From Actinidia chinensis (Eukaryota; Streptophyta; Magnoliopsida; Ericales; Actinidiaceae), in contig VIGQ01001531.1 in assembly GCA_009663005.1 (NCBI GenBank), forward strand, positions 1-38,339: a DNA stretch of 38,339 nucleotides, read 5' to 3'. Below, in pieces: positions 21,030 through 32,319 of this stretch. The notes beneath the pieces are model-generated. The model was not told where the DNA came from. It saw nothing but the letters and a program-made list of their open reading frames with translations, and did no database searches. The position numbers and the translations under genes are program-made. How positions within the stretch are numbered: position 1 is the stretch's first letter; each line of letters starts with the position of its first letter.

Positions 21030-21290
21030 ATGTACTGATAGATTCGGGTTCAACCCACTCTGTTGTTATACCTTGCTTTGCTACTAAATTGGTCTATCCC
21101 TCCCCAACCCTTTGAACTTTACCTTACATGTTTATTCAACCCCATCTGGAAACTCAATGATAGGTTTCACATATCTTTAGAGATGTGAAATTCAAGTACA
21201 TAATGTCCTTCTTCATGTAAACCTAATTCCCTTAGACATCCAGCACTTTGGATGTATTTTGGGAAGGGATTGAGTTAGCTAAGTTATGCC
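21030..21290 (+). pseudogene. gypsy-B aspartic protease remnant
   Basis: IDSGSTHSVV at 21,038-21,067 is the intact D-S-G active-site loop. ILGRDW (about 21,256-21,273) is the C-terminal signature, with TPSGNSMIG-like and I..GCILG-like residues between them. Size and order fit a gypsy protease. Stops interrupt the frame. Confidence 0.75.
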
Positions 21291-21399
21291 ACCATAATTG
21301 TAGTGATGAACAAGAAAGTAAATTTCAAATCCTATGCAACCAAAGCTATCATTTGAGGGAGAGGTGTGTTCCTACCCAACTTAACCTCATCTCGTAGAT

Positions 21400-22320
21400 G
21401 CAGCACGGTGGTTGCTTAGGAAGGGATACCAAAGGTTACTTTGCATCCATCATAGATTGCACACCCAAAGCGAGCAAACCATCTGGATATCATAGTTGTG
21501 AAGAATTTCTAGACGTAGTTATTTTCAGAGGATATTGTTGAGGCTCTTGATAGAGAATTGGGATTCCACAATAGACTTCAGTTTCGGGTGGTTGCTCTTC
21601 AATTGCAAAGGCACCATATAGAATGACACCTGTTTTGAATTGAAAGAGTTAGAACTCAATGCAAGCATTGTTGGATAAGAGTTTCATACGACCAAGTTAC
21701 CTCACCTTGGGGTGACCCCAGTTTTTTTGTTTGTGAAGAAGAAGACTGGCTCAATGAGATTGTGCATCGATTATAGAGATTGAATCGAGTCACCATAAAG
21801 AACAGAATCCGTTACCCCGGATCAAGATCTATTTGGGACCAAATTCAAGTGCCAAGTATTGCCAATATAGATCTTCGGTCAGGGTAGCACCAAACTGAGG
21901 ATCAAGCAAGAGGATTTATACCAAGAGCGCATTCGGTATACGCTATGGACACTACGAATTCTTAGTGATTCCATTGGCATTAACCAATGCCCCCGCAGCT
22001 TTCCAGGATTAATGAATCGTATATTCAAGTCTCACCTCGACGATTTTATTATCGTCTTTATGGACGACTCCTCATTTTTCCAAGAAATAATGAGGGACCA
22101 TGGCGACATCTACGGATAGCTTTGCAAACGTGAAGTGAGGAGAAAACTTTTTTTTTTGCGAAGCTCAAAAAAAATGCGAGTTTGGCTTTGAGTATTGCCT
22201 TTTTGCGGATATATAATTCAAAGGAGGTTATTTCTGTTGACCATAGAAAATTGAAAGCCTTGGGAATTGGCCACGGACCCACAAATTGCTACAGAGTCAA
22301 GAGGCTTTTTTTGGTATCGC
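21400..22320 (+). pseudogene. gypsy-B reverse transcriptase remnant
   Basis: Blocks: SPWGDP near 21,706-21,724; an FFV..KK-DG-like block near 21,728-21,750; NIDLRSG near 21,868-21,888; GHYEFL.IP near 21,950-21,975; TNAPAAFQ near 21,983-22,010; and the catalytic block DDFIIVFMDD at 22,037-22,068, which keeps both metal-binding Asp residues. Downstream, FLG- and V-D-like residues near 22,195-22,240 (K.EVISVDHRK) fit the segment linking to RNase H. T- and A-runs near 22,148 and 22,170 coincide with frame breaks. Confidence 0.8.
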
Positions 22321-22329
22321 CGGTTATAT

Positions 22330-22900
22330 AGACGATTTTTGTGAACCAAGACGTTTCACGACTAGTGATACCAATGACAAGAGTTGACCCAAAAGCATGT
22401 GACTTATAAGTGGGAATGCGGATGTGAAAGACAGTTTTCAAGAGGTTGAAAGAAGAAGAAAACAATTGAATCGGCTCCTATTCTGACTTTACCAACGGGA
22501 GAGGGTGGCTGGCTATGTGATTTTTTGTAGCTGAGCCTCGCTAAGGGACTTGGGTTTGTGTTCTGAGCAGAAATAGAAAAAGTGATTGCTTATGCCCTCA
22601 CGACAACAAACCCTTTATGAGAAGAAACATAACCCCAACCCATATAATTTAGAAACTTGATGCAAGCAGTGATTTGCCTCAAATTTGGGTATTATTTGTA
22701 TGGAGAGCATGGAGATTTACCAGATCACAAAAGCCTCAAGTAATTTTCACCAAAAAGAACTCAACATGCGGCACCACGTTGGTGGGAACTATGAAGGACT
22801 CCGATATACGATTTTACCCCCCCGGTAAAAACAAATGTTGTAGAAGAGCACTCAGTCGGAAATCTTCCGAAAATTTAGCTACTGATCATAGCCCGACCAA
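22330..22900 (+). pseudogene. gypsy-B RNase H remnant
   Basis: EKVIAYASRQQ (about 22,580-22,610), YEKK.NP near 22,617-22,645, L.A.SDLPQIW..YL near 22,655-22,700, TRSQKPQ (family DHKSLK, one frame over) near 22,720-22,740, a LNMR-type block near 22,758-22,775 and RRALSRKSS near 22,845-22,870 are the standard gypsy RNase H landmarks. The first catalytic segment near 22,520 is degraded. It is present in one copy only, unlike the triplicated gypsy-A domain. Confidence 0.75.
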
Positions 22901-24105
22901 ACACTACTAGAAGATTGAGAAAAAACTGATATAAAAGATCGTGTCTCACAAGGAAGGATGTTATGTTATTCGCTCTTCGGTGGAGCCCATTATCATTGAG
23001 TACGATTCAAGGCAACGCCAATAGATATTAATTTATTTGAGAAAACTCGTGACAAAGTGGAGAAAGAAAAGCCAAGAATTTTATTTTATTGACGGTCGTT
23101 TTGAAATTGAAGGACAGATTGTGTTGTATACCAAGTTCGAGCAGAAATAAGCAACAAATTTTAGCGAAAAGCCCAAATTCAAAATTTGCTATCACCCAAG
23201 GATGACACCAACGATGTACCCATGATATGAGGGACAATGTTTTGGTGGCCAAGCATGAAGAAAGAAGTTTGCAAGGTATGTAGCACGGTGATTCAAGTGT
23301 CAAAGAGTGAAAGCGGATACCAACCGTCCAGGAGGACTGCTGATTATCTTCCCATTTCAGAATAGAAAATGGGAATACATTACGATGGATTTGTCGTAGG
23401 GTTACCTGATCGAATAGAAGGGAATGATACCAGTTGGGTAATGTCGACCGTCTCAACCAAGTCGGCACATTTCTTAGCTATGAAGATACGCACCAAGATG
23501 GATACATTGATACTATACATAAGGAAATCATTCGCCTTCATGGAACAACCTATGTCTATCATATCATGAATCGCGACCGGAGATTTGTTTCACAGTTGTG
23601 GAAAAGTTTGCAAGTGGCTATGGGAACTCAATGAATTTTTGCCCTGTTTTTCACCCTCAGACCGACGGACATCGGAGAGGAAGTGATTCAGATACGGAAG
23701 ATTTGTACGGCATATGCATGTTCGACTGTAAAGGAGGTTGGGAAGAGCAGTTTACCGTTAGTAGCATTTGCTTACAAACAATAGTTATCAGGAGGCATCA
23801 AGATGGCCCCATTTGAAGCATTGTATGGAAGAAAAGAAAGTTGCTCCCTATTTGCTGGACCTGAAGTTGGGGAGGACGACTCCTAGGTCCTCAAATTGTA
23901 CAAGAACACCCAGAGAAGATTGCTTTGATACAACAACGAATTCGTACAGCCCAGAGTCGTCAAAAGGAGCTATGCCACAAGCGTAGGAAAGATTTAGACT
24001 CTGTGCAGGGCGATCACGTATTTTGAAGGTATCCCACATCAAAGGGTATCATTCGTTTTGGAATGAAGGGAAACTGAATCCACGTATTGGAACGTTTATC
24101 AACAA
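22900..24105 (+). pseudogene. gypsy-B integrase remnant
   Basis: Landmarks: WWPSMKKEVCKVC near 23,240-23,280, YQPSR near 23,320, YITMDLS/FVVGLP near 23,372-23,410, KSAHFLAMKI at 23,460-23,490, HGTTYVYHIMNRDRRFVSQLWK at about 23,538-23,602, FHPQTDGHR at 23,648-23,674, MAPFEALYGRK near 23,800-23,835, and GPQIVQE…LIQQRI…KELCHKRRKDL near 23,890-23,998. It ends in a GMKGKLNPR-like stretch near 24,060-24,085, then is cut. The open stretches 23369-23569, 23434-23634 and 23598-23816 are overlapping fragments of this domain. Confidence 0.85.
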
Positions 24106-24842
24106 CATAAAAATCTAATGGTAGAGCATAAACATACATGCGCGTGAAGAAAGATAAATATTTAATCTTTCGCAATAAAACTATTTCAAAATTAATGCTT
24201 GTAATTGATTTTGACTATATCCAAGTTCAACATAATTCTTGAAACATAAATTATGCACTAATGGACCTCCCGTCCTTAGTCGGGGTTTTGATAACGGATT
24301 CCCACAACCCCATTGAGTCGGGGGAGATGCGGCCGAAATGTACCTTTCGAAAGGTAGAAAACCATGATGGTACATAGGCATATACATACAAAATCTTTTA
24401 AAAAACATTTCATCTAAGCCTGGATTTGATTTGCGTAAATAAACATAATTTCGTAAATATATCATAGCATTAAAAGTTAATTTTACTCATACTTTAGAGA
24501 GTCAGGTTACTTTACATTACTTGCTTTGAAAACTTGTGTTAATCGCGTTGTCGGTTCCTTAGGTAGTCGGATCGACCCTATACATTTAATTTATTGGACA
24601 AATTACGATTAATATCTTATTAAGTATTTATAATGAACTAAATTTTTTTTTTTTTTATTTACTAGGCTAATCATAGTTGTTTGGTTTATTTAAAATTGAT
24701 TTTTGTTAAATCTAAACTATGAAAAAGTTTCAACTCGCTGAACTGAAAAATCAAGAATTTAGTTTTCTGTTCGAACTGGAAGGCGGTTTTGGGCCCTTTT
24801 TAAATTTCGTAATTTGAAACCTTATTATTTCACAAATAAAAC

Positions 24843-25310
24843 TTGTAGGTATTTAAATAAGTTATTCTCGGACACGAATCAACTAAATATATTTTCGATG
24901 AAGAAGTTATGGCTTAAAATATCGATAGTGGGGTTCGGAATAACAACCTAACGTAACTCAGTTTTCCTACTCAAACTTTCAGTCTATTGGACCATTTAAA
25001 TTCGAATTTGAAATATATTATTTAACTCAACTTGTAGATATTTAAAATAGATATTCTCGAAAACATTGAATCAACTAAAAATGTTTTTCGTATGAAGAAG
25101 TTATGGCTACAATACGTGACAGTGGGTTCGAAATAACTAACATAACTTGGATTCAGTTTTTGTATCTTATTTCACGTCTCATTTTTGACCCTTAAACTGA
25201 AACTGAAAAATATGATTTCACGGAAAACTGTAGATATTTAAAGTATCTTTGCATATTAACTTGAATCACCTCAACGGATTTCGTATGGAGAGTTGTGTCC
25301 CAAATACTAC
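24843..25310 (-). repeat. Three diverged tandem repeats of about 190 bases
   Basis: Copies begin near 24,843, 25,031 and 25,228. Each holds CTTGTAGATATTTAAA, then TATTCTCG, then GAATCAACTAAA, then TTTCGTATGAAGAAGTTATG, then a GACAGTGGGTTCG.AATAAC ending. The third is the most diverged. Such internal repeats are known from several plant gypsy LTR families. Confidence 0.75.
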
Positions 25311-25628
25311 TGATGGTCGTTGCGTAAAAAATGTATTTCAATGCAACGAAATTAATTCCAGAAAAGATTTAAAATGATAAAATTTTGGGCTTTGGGATAT
25401 TCTTGGAAAGATTATTTACACTAAACATGAGTTGTTATAAGAGATTCAAACACATATCAGAATTTAGGACAAGGAAGTGAGAAGAATTTAAAAATTTACC
25501 TCAATAAATTTTCTCCTCTTGCCTTGGAAGGGATCAGGGAGGAGAGGCGGGAGACGGAGAGGGAGCGAGAGGGAGCGCATAGAAGAGGGATATAGGCAGG
25601 GGCTAAGGAGAGGACCAGAGGGTAAACA

Positions 25629-25637
25629 CATATAAAC
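25629..25637 (-). promoter_or_regulatory. TATA-like sequence on the reverse strand
   Basis: Reverse-strand TTTATATG lies just before a CT-rich leader-like stretch (25,505-25,620). This is the arrangement expected around an LTR transcription start. Confidence 0.3.
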
Positions 25638-26030
25638 ACCCAGCACAATCTTTCCCAAACCAAATATTCTAACATCATCATCACATTCTTTTTCTTTTTC
25701 GGTTACTTTTTCTTTTTTACTTTTCTTTATTTCTGCCGCGCAATACGGGATTTATGCCGTTTAATTATAAAAAATTGCAATTTAGCCCCTCTAATTTTAA
25801 GTAATACTTGATTTAAATGTTCTCTTAATTTTACACCCAAAGTTACTAAGCTTTCAATTAACCTGAGAACGAATTAAATATCTAAATTAAATTACAAAAG
25901 TTTTATTATGAAATAACTATAGGTAATTTAGAGTCGGGATATACAGAGATAATTACACAAAACCCTTCTATAATCTGTTGAATCTACATTTACCAGAAAA
26001 CTAGAAAAAAAGATATCTTCTCTCTAACAT

Positions 26031-26537
26031 GGAAATTATTATCGATCAACTACTGAGCCATGAGGCTTTACATCGATATTTATAATGTTAGAGAATCCTA
26101 ATGAAATAGGAAAATAAATAAAAACAGGTAATGTTTGAAATAAAGCAATACTTAGAAAAACTCAAAAATTCCCCAAAAAGAAAAAAGATTAGCAGATTTG
26201 AGTTAAGCTCAAATAAGAAGCTAGAAAGAAAAAGAAACATATTCTAAACCATACGCAATCGGACTTAAATCAATAGGGATATTCTATTCTTCTGTTAGAT
26301 CTTTCCAAAAGGAAAAATTTTCCCTTGGGAAGGCCTGAATGATGGAATTTTGCCGATATCTTTGTTAGTTTAGAAAGTAGTGAGTATTGTCCCTTGGGCC
26401 GTTTCCATCAAATATGATTTTTCCAACCCTTCTGTCCAACGTCGGCCTAGACCCCCCCAACTCAATCCGCGATCGAATCTATCCATTATTGGGCGCTCGC
26501 GATTGAATCGCTCCATGTATTGAGTTTCTTTGAGATC
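26031..26537. other. Unassigned spacer before copia-3
   Basis: No coding motif is recognised. Near 26,468-26,520 two imperfect copies of CGCGATCGAATC..TCCAT…ATTG stand about 36 bases apart. The composition becomes GC-richer there than in the surroundings. It may be another LTR fragment. Confidence 0.4.
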
Positions 26538-28061
26538 TATTGAACAAAGGCATTTTTGATTTTGAGATAATCTGTTAACCTAAGTTTAGTTAAATTATGA
26601 TGAAAATCATATTAAAGATGTTCAATTGAATTCACAATATGTTAAATTACTTACTTAACTCAAAATGGACATGAACGAGTTGTTTTATTAAGATAAACGT
26701 GCATGCATAGATTTTATAAACAACTTAAAAAATTTGAAAGATTCATATGAATAACTCATATTCTTGGAAAGAAATAAAGTGCTCTTAAATCGTCTATACA
26801 TATCAACAAGATTCGTAAACCTTCTACAAGTTATAACTCAAGTAATTACACATTAAAAAAGTTGTAGAAGAGCAAATCAAAACACTTAAACTCAATTGGC
26901 TAGTAACAATCTTTATTAATGAAGAAACATTGTAAAAACGTTATTGTCACGAAGTTCAGATCCGATCGAAGTTCTAAAGACCCTCAACCGAAGTAAAATA
27001 GAAGTTCAAACAATTGAAAAATTGCCACTGGAGAACATAGCAACATGACCGAAGAGTCCATGATTTTGGTCGATTAAAGTTGAGAAGGCACGGCGAAGTA
27101 GAATAGGGGAACATAGTTCTCTGGAACTTCATTATCAACCTCAATCGAAGTTAAGGCTTGGTTGGCTGATCGAAGTCCTCGATTGAAGTTGAGATTCGGT
27201 CAACTGAAGTTAGATTAACGCTTACTTAAAGACAAAGAACTTTACTACTTGAAATATAGACAATGTCCAAAGTTGACATTTCCGCTCACCAAAAATACAA
27301 ACCCTCAACCACAGAACAGCAACACCTTCACAAACAAAAAGAATAACTCTTTGGAAATTCAGTACAACCTCACCGAAGTTGAAGTTCGGTCGAGCTGAAT
27401 TGTCGAAAACTAATTGTGATATTTTGATCCTGTACCTCCAAATCAAGATCCAACGCTAGATTCAATCGATACGGCTAGATCATAGCAATAAATACTACAT
27501 GACTATTTGGGGTTATTCCGTATAGTTTGAAGTGCATAAAATCTTATCTCACACTTGTATTCATCTTTCAAATTCCTTGTATCATTTATTGTGAGCTTGA
27601 TTTGTCAAAATTAAAGAAATCAAGATCACTCTAATAGAAAGGTTCCATTGTAGCATCTTTGATTTTAGAAGTGGTGAGCTTGAGATCTTCAAAACTATTT
27701 ACATCATTTTTTGAAAAGATCAAAAAACCCTTTATAGTGATTGTAAAAATCCCAAGAGAGGATTCTCTTAAAGACTAGAATGTTATAGGTGATTGTAAGG
27801 CTATCAAGCACCCGTAAGCTTGAAGATTGGTTGAATTTTCAAGGAGAAACTTGCAAAAAGTGGACGTGGCTGAGATTTTCGAACACCTATAAATCTTTGT
27901 ACTCTTTTTTCTTTTCCTTTTCTCCTCTCCTTTAAATTGCTTATATACTTTGTTAGACTACGAAGTGCATTGTTGTAACTTTTAACAAGAATTTTTAATT
28001 GGTCATTACTCCTGAAAACTTTATTTTAACCTTTGTCATAGTTTGGGCATAATAGCTAACA
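26538..28061 (+). repeat. 5' LTR of copia-3 (Sirevirus-like)
   Basis: The start TATTGAACAAAGGCATTTTTG aligns with TGTGAAATAAAAGGCATTTTTG at 35,598, and the similarity continues for about 240 bases. This shows two LTR copies. It ends AGCTAACA, followed by the primer site. Length is about 1.52 kb. The middle (26,950-27,400) holds many copies of a CGATCGAAGTT / TCGGTC(A)ACTGAAGTT motif. The first base pair of the expected TGT start is degraded here. The frame at 27222-27446 has no domain. Confidence 0.8.
27888..27895 (+). promoter_or_regulatory. TATA-box candidate in copia-3 LTR
   Basis: TATAAATC in the context ACACCTATAAATCTTTGT sits about 170 bases before the LTR end, a plausible transcription start region for this element. 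Confidence 0.4.
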
Positions 28062-28063
28062 AT

Positions 28064-28075
28064 TGGTATCAAGCA
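28064..28075 (+). promoter_or_regulatory. Primer-binding site of copia-3
   Basis: TGGTATCAAGCA lies two bases after the LTR end. It is close to TGGTATCAGAGC, complementary to the 3' end of initiator-Met tRNA. Confidence 0.8.
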
Positions 28076-28109
28076 TGACTCTATTTTTTTTCCTTTTCCG
28101 GATTTAACA

Positions 28110-29165
28110 ATGTAAGAGTTACATTCCATGCCCAACATCAATAAGAACACCACATGCTGAAGGCCGATCTATTTTTTAGACATCCACTATTCTCGTCTCT
28201 TTTAGCCAACTATAATTACTGAAAGGCTAGAATGAGAATTTTACATTCAAGAAAATATTATGGGCATTTCTAGAACATAATAGAAATGGCTTATATCCCG
28301 ACAAATATGCAAAAATGAGAGTGTTAATTTAAAACCCTCAAGATTAATGGACACTTTTGGATACACGATGTACAAATAATGCAAAAGCCATTCCACACTA
28401 TCTTGTGCCCTAGAATGGTAATGAATTCATTGAATTTTCGAATGTGAAATAACTAAGAAAAAAAATTTGTGGGATAAATTAGAATTTACTAACGGGGAAA
28501 CAATCCAGTGAAAGAATAAAAAATAAGCATGCTAGTTTCGTAAATACGAATTATTTTAGAATGGAAGTAAATTAAATAATTTTGGAAATATTTACTTATA
28601 ATTTATCGATAAATTATGGCTTAAACTTAAATTTAAAACCCTTAAAAAGTATATACCGTAATGTCAAAATTGTGAGAAAGATTCTGAGGTGGTCTACCAG
28701 AAGTTGGGTACCCAAAAATGACCTCTATTGAAGAAGTAAAAGACCTCACCAAAATAAGTCTTGACGAATTGCTTGGATCTCTCATGACACACGATTAGTA
28801 CATTAAAGAGTAATGAGAGAATGATGAAAGTTTTGAAGTAAGAAAGAAAAGAAATATACTTTTAAGACTTTATCATCACAAATAAAATTAAGAAAATCAA
28901 AGATGATGAAAAATAGTGAATGGGCAATGGCCATTCGTTATAAGACGAAGATTCCACAAGAAGGACAATTTTTGCGAAAGCAAAGAAGAGAAGAATACAA
29001 TTTTGGAAATAGAAGAAGAATTCCAAAGAAAGAACCATCATTGTTCGAATGCAAGAAGTAAGGGCACATAAAAAATTGATTGAAGATAAGAAGAGATTCA
29101 AAGAGAATTGAAAAATTCAAGAAAGCATTTGCATCGTAGAGAGGAAAGCGACATTGACACATCCA
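28110..29165 (+). pseudogene. copia-3 gag remnant with zinc knuckle
   Basis: NYNY*KARMR at about 28,210-28,240 is the N-Y-x-Y-W-K-A-R-M-R signature with the Trp codon now a stop. LWDKLEFTNGETIQ near 28,470-28,510, FRMEV near 28,555, WLPK-like residues near 28,700, KDLTKISLDELLGSLMTH-like residues near 28,740-28,790 and the knuckle FECKK*GHIKN at 29,045-29,078 follow. A KAFAS…ESDIDTSND acidic tail (29,120-29,170) is typical. This is the large copia Gag of the Sirevirus type. Confidence 0.85.
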
Positions 29166-29740
29166 ATGATTAAGTCAAATGATCAAGAACGTAGCAAAAG
29201 CTAGTCTGTGATAAAAAAGGAAAAATCATCAATGAGGTACATTGCGAACCTAATTCCTTTGATGAATTACAAAGATATCTATGATTGAATGACATAAGAA
29301 TCATTTTAAAAAATATGACAACTAAGAATTGCATGCTAAGAAGAAAAAAATTGCTTCATTTATTATTGAAATTGATAATCAAAGAAGTATGTTGATAAAT
29401 TTAAAATTAAAATGTAAATTTAATGCTAATAATATTATATTTGACCATATGCCTTGAAAAAACCACCAAATGCCACCCAAAAAGACAGCATTTTAAAATT
29501 TACTTCTTGGATTTACAAAGATTGCGTATATGATTATGCGTGGGATTGGATACAATCCTTTAAAGAATTAGAAATCAAAAAAACTATACCAAAATTATTT
29601 TTGTTAAAAGCACTAAAGACCTCCATCTACATTTTGTAATACCGAGGTCATACCCTACATTCATGTTATATAAAAATGTGATAAAAAGGGATTAACATAA
29701 TGTAGATCCATGAGAAATTACAAACTAAATCAGGAAACAC
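29166..29740 (+). pseudogene. copia-3 region between gag knuckle and protease
   Basis: Coiled-coil-like K/L/N-rich sequence is expected here in this lineage. FDELQ near 29,260 and an EIDNQRS.LINL stretch near 29,370-29,405 can be read with frame changes. The open stretch 29454-29639 (61 codons) shows nothing recognisable and may be decayed coding sequence or a small insertion. Confidence 0.45.
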
Positions 29741-30060
29741 AAAAATTTTGGGGGTGTGCCAAAGACCAATGGTTAATCTCTATATGTAGGTTGTGCTTAA
29801 ATGTAAACACAAAGAAAAGGAAGGTGATACTGGGATAGCGGATGCTCAAGACACATGAACGGAGAGACAAATCTATGTTCGCATTCTCTATCGATAAAGG
29901 ATGGCAGACAGACATGTAACATTTGAGGATATAGCGAAGGCAAAATCATCGGTATAGGTAATGTTGGTAAGGAATCCTCTCCCAGAATCGAAAATGTCTT
30001 GCATTTGTTGATGGATTAAAAAACAATTACTTAGTATAAGCCAATTGTGTGATAGAGAAA
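29740..30060 (+). pseudogene. copia-3 aspartic protease remnant
   Basis: TKI-W-V-P-K-like residues near 29,742-29,765 are followed by WDSGCSRHMNGE at 29,832-29,867, the D-S-G active-site loop of copia proteases. Then come SIKDG near 29,889-29,905, GKIIGIGNVGKESSPRIENV at about 29,938-30,000 and an L..DGLK.N-L-SISQLCD-like segment near 30,005-30,055. This is one of the most readable parts of copia-3. Stops occur at 29,920 and near 30,020. Confidence 0.85.
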
Positions 30061-30169
30061 ATAGAGTTACCTTTGGACAAAATCACATGAACAGTAGAGA
30101 TTAGACTAGAGAGAAAGAATCAAAGATAATAAAACATTGTTCATTGGTCAAATAGGCAAAACATTTATA

Positions 30170-31140
30170 CATTTTAAAATTGAAAATTTGTACCAATGGA
30201 TGATGGATGAAACTTGCCTTGGGCTGATAAATGGATAATAGTTGTTATCATAGAAAGCTTAGACATGCTCCATGAACCTATTTCAAAAAACTTTTCAAAA
30301 GAAATTGGTAATTGGAGTCACAACATATTTTTTAAAAAAGATAGATTATGTGCAGCATGACACAAGGAAAGTCAAGTAAACCAAAATATCATTAAATCGA
30401 AAAACATTATTTCTACTTATTAGACCATTACAACTTCTAAACATGGATTTATAGGTCCATTCAAAGAACAACGAGTCTTGGTGAAAAATTAGACACATGT
30501 ATTAATGAAGTTTCATCAAGAATAATGATCTTGGTGGAAAAAATTATATACTTAAAGTTGTGATAAAATTTTTCATAATTTACATGGGTAATATTTGTTA
30601 GCCCATAAAAATGAAAGTATTTTTTTCTTTTACAAAACTATGCTGCACAACTTCAAAAATGATAAAAGACGGTCACTTTCAAAATATTAGAACCAACCAT
30701 GGTTAGGAGAACTGAAAATGAGTCATTTACCTAATATTGTATGATAACTTGGAATTGGGCAAACTTCTCTGCCTCCTAGAACCCCTCCAGAAAAAGAGTT
30801 GTGGGGAGAAAAATAGAACCTTAGAAGAAATGGCAAGAACTTATGTTTTGTAAAAAAATTCTCTTCAAATTGTTTTGGCCGAAGTGGAGAAACCGCATGT
30901 GTTTTATCATTAAACCGAGTATGATTAGACCAATTCTAAGAAAACAGCTTTGAACTATTGGAAAGGGAACAAACCCAAACATAAGTTTCTTTCATGCTCT
31001 GTGGTTGCAATACTATGTACTAAACAAAGGGCAAAAGATTTTAACTTGAGAAAATTTTGATCAAAATAGACGAAGCATCTTCTTGGGATATTTAACTCAA
31101 GAAAGTTTTTTTAAGTTTTTAACAAACAAAAAACTTGATG
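30170..31140 (+). pseudogene. copia-3 GAG-pre-integrase and integrase remnant
   Basis: HRKLRHAP near 30,248-30,272 is the zinc-binding H-x-x-L-G-H-A segment. DRLCAA.HKESQV (30,340-30,380) supplies the Cys pair region. FKSKNIIS-, T-RPLQLLNMDL-GP-like residues (30,390-30,455) start the catalytic core with its first Asp, and LGGKNYIL.VV near 30,530-30,560 follows. The C-terminal landmark (S)DEAS-FLGY.-.S-K-x-F-V-FN-K is read with frame changes at 31,068-31,130. The middle with the other catalytic residues (30,600-31,000) is badly decayed. Confidence 0.75.
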
Positions 31141-31529
31141 GTGAAGAATTGTTCATTTACAATTGAGGAACTTAACGATCTACCTTTCAAAGAGGTTTCA
31201 AGAGAGTGTAGGATAATTGAAGAAATATAAAAAATCTAAAATTTATACAAGAAAAGTCAAGAGCCTCAAGAAAAAGCTGGGTAAGAGAAACGACCATTAA
31301 ATTAGAAAAGTAGTCTACCTCAAACTAGAAATCAATACAAAGCAAGATGGTGTGAAAAGTCAAATGCTCCAAAAGAATGGAGAACGTTCACACCATCCAC
31401 ACAAATCTCATATCGGCGAAATTCAAAAGAGGTAACTATCGAAACTCATAAGAAATATAATGTGAAAAATCTTGCATTTTTATCATATTAAAATCGAAAT
31501 AAGAATTTTCATGAAGCTGAATTTGATGG

Positions 31530-32290
31530 TTATTAGCAATGCAAGAAGAACTAATCACTTTGAAAAAAGTAACATTTGAACACTAGTACCTAGACCAATA
31601 ATCACTCTATACGAGGTAACTAAATGGGTATTTAGAAAAAATCTTGACGAATCCGGAATATTTGTTAGAAGTAAAGTTAGACTTGTTGCACAGGATATGT
31701 CAAAGAATGAATAGATTTTAATGAATCTTTTGTCGTCGTATCTAAATTAAAGCCATTTGAATGCTTCTTACATTACATGATATATGAATTTTAAACTTTA
31801 CCAATGGACGTTAAAACTGCATTCTAAATGGATCCACCACTGAGGAGGTTTATGTTGCACAACCTCTAGAATTTGAGAATCATAATTCCAAAATCATATT
31901 TCAAACTCTCAAAATCACTCTATGGATAAAACAAGCCCCATGCTTTGGTACAAAAGACTAAACAAATTTCTAAATGAAAATAATTTTGTTCGAGAAAAAA
32001 GTGATCCTTTTCATAAAATAAAAAAAAGGATAATGCTAATTGTGCACATATATATAGATGATATCATATTTGGTGTTACTAATAACATTATGTGTCAAGA
32101 AATTTTCTAAGTATATGCAAGGTGAATTCGAAATGAGTATGACGGGCGAACTCAATTTCTTCCTCAGATTACAAATCAAGTAGTCAAGCGAAGGAACATT
32201 CATAAATCAAACAAAGTATACAAAAGAGTTGCTCAAAATATTCGACATGATGGAGCAAAAGCCATTAGCCATGCCTATGAGCACATCTAT
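31530..32290 (+). pseudogene. copia-3 reverse transcriptase remnant
   Basis: Landmarks: AMQEEL near 31,540; TKWVFRKNLDESGIFVRSK at 31,620-31,677, then VRLVAQ; FKLYQMDVKTAF near 31,790-31,826, with a catalytic Asp; EEVYVAQPLEFE at 31,843-31,878; FKLSKSLYGIKQAPMLWYKRL near 31,903-31,960; the catalytic YIDDIIFG at 32,051-32,074; and LNFFLRLQIK near 32,152-32,180. The open stretch 31922-32110 covers the active site. Key Asp residues are intact, but frameshifts on both sides break the protein. Confidence 0.9.
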
Positions 32291-32319
32291 AAAGCGTGAC
32301 AAAGATTAAAAGGTAAAAA

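Larger units (their letters stand above)
20690..24105 (+). mobile_element. gypsy-B: internal fragment of a second Ty3/gypsy element, no LTRs attached
   Basis: A second complete order of gag zinc knuckle, protease, reverse transcriptase, RNase H and integrase follows gypsy-A in the same orientation. It differs from gypsy-A in sequence: its Gag has a CxxC…C-F-N-C type cysteine pattern and its RNase H wording differs. It is therefore a different family, not a tandem copy. It starts inside gag and stops abruptly in the integrase C-terminal region near 24,105. Confidence 0.85.
24110..26030 (-). repeat. Reverse-oriented gypsy-type LTR, probably a solo LTR or LTR fragment
   Basis: Read in reverse complement, the segment has LTR character. 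Near 25,770-25,800 is AGGGGCTAAATTGCAATTT, a phrase frequent in plant gypsy LTRs. A TATA-like TTTATATG is at about 25,629-25,637. A CT-rich leader follows at 25,505-25,620, and a GGGTTGTGGGAATCCG…GGACGGGAGG block lies near 24,260-24,320. It also contains three 190-base repeats. No internal coding part is attached on either side and exact ends were not found. Frames at 24181-24465 and 25496-25684 lack domains. Confidence 0.5.
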
